Of a DNA stretch of 6,642 nucleotides, positions 6,406-6,642 are shown piece by piece (positions within the stretch are counted from its first letter, which is position 1; every line of letters begins with the position of its first letter). The position numbers and the translations under genes were made by a program. Origin of the DNA: Silvanigrellales bacterium (lineage in GTDB: Bacteria > Bdellovibrionota_B > Oligoflexia > Silvanigrellales > Silvanigrellaceae); assembly GCA_028285285.1 (NCBI GenBank), contig JANQPW010000986.1, positions 1-6,642 of the forward strand, given 5' to 3'. The notes below the pieces were generated by a model. It did not search any database. It was not told where the DNA came from and worked only from the letters and a program-made list of their open reading frames with translations.

Positions 6406-6411
6406 AAGGAG
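6406..6411 (+). promoter_or_regulatory. Ribosome binding site of the TetR-family gene
   Basis: AAGGAG ends 4 bases before ATG 6416 and fixes that start. Confidence 0.55.
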
Positions 6412-6415
6412 CGCC

Positions 6416-6642
6416 ATGAGAGGTCAACAGCCTGCGGCTGAAGCAACCAAGAAGCAGCGCAGTCACGCTCGGATTCTTGAGGCGGGGGCGATGATCATCG
6501 CACGTGATGGCATTCAAGGTATGAGCGTTGAGCGGGTTATGCGCCAGGCGCAACTCACCGTAGGGGGTTTCTATGCCCACTTTAAAAACAAAGACTCCAT
6601 GATCGAGGAGGTCATTGTGGCTTCCATCCAGGGGCAGCGACA
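6416..6642 (+). CDS. TetR-family transcriptional regulator, N-terminal part (3' end outside the window)
   Basis: Only the first 75 codons are present and the frame is open at the window end. Residues 17-65 show the TetR DNA-binding domain: first helix ARILEAGAMIIARDGIQG, then the helix-turn-helix with MSVERVMRQAQLTVGGFYAHF, and the KNKDSMIEEV segment after it. The VGGFYAHFKNKD signature is the hallmark recognition region of this family. Members are dimeric repressors whose C-terminal domain, absent here, binds a small ligand, so the effector cannot be guessed. The start at ATG 6416 is preceded by AAGGAG. The gene is divergent from the lipoprotein gene with 132 bases between starts, so it may control itself and that neighbour. 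Confidence 0.94.
   Translation, partial: MRGQQPAAEATKKQRSHARILEAGAMIIARDGIQGMSVERVMRQAQLTVGGFYAHFKNKDSMIEEVIVASIQGQR

Overview
The window comes from a Gram-negative bacterium. A lipobox lipoprotein, a secreted protein with outer-membrane-like beta-rich sequence, a hybrid-type histidine kinase and a receiver-TPR protein all point that way. The moderate GC content, tight packing and use of several degenerate receiver domains suggest a deltaproteobacterial or Bdellovibrionota-like lineage. That placement is an inference from style, not a marker-based assignment.

Layout. (1) 1-795 (+) is the 3' part of a sensor histidine kinase whose 5' end lies outside the window. (2) 763-1473 (-) is a small exported, beta-rich protein of unknown family. 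Its 3' end overlaps the kinase gene and its 5' end overlaps the next gene. (3) 1436-2203 (-) is a response regulator with an intact receiver and an unrecognised C-terminal half; it forms a two-gene operon with the exported protein. (4) 2335-3150 (+), divergent from the regulator, encodes a protein with PIN-nuclease-like acidic residues and two CxxC motifs. (5) 3235-5334 (+) encodes a large protein with two degenerate receiver domains separated and followed by TPR-like helices. (6) 5297-6283 (-) encodes a putative lipoprotein of unknown family that overlaps the end of gene 5. (7) 6416-6642 (+), divergent from the lipoprotein, is the start of a TetR-family repressor that runs off the window.

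How they may work together. The kinase, the orthodox response regulator and the double pseudo-receiver protein give the region a signalling character, with two envelope proteins (3' partners of the regulator and of the TetR gene) as possible targets or sensors. No pairing of kinase and regulator can be proven from this window. No RNA genes, CRISPR arrays, insertion sequences or attachment sites were seen. Every stretch longer than about 150 bases is coding. The intergenic gaps are 2204-2334, 3151-3234 and 6284-6415, and they hold only weak promoter or operator candidates.

The most distinctive items are the two-pseudo-receiver TPR protein (phospho-acceptor Asp replaced by Pro in one receiver and Glu in the other) and the PIN-like protein carrying two CxxC pairs. 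Neither is shown to be a new system.
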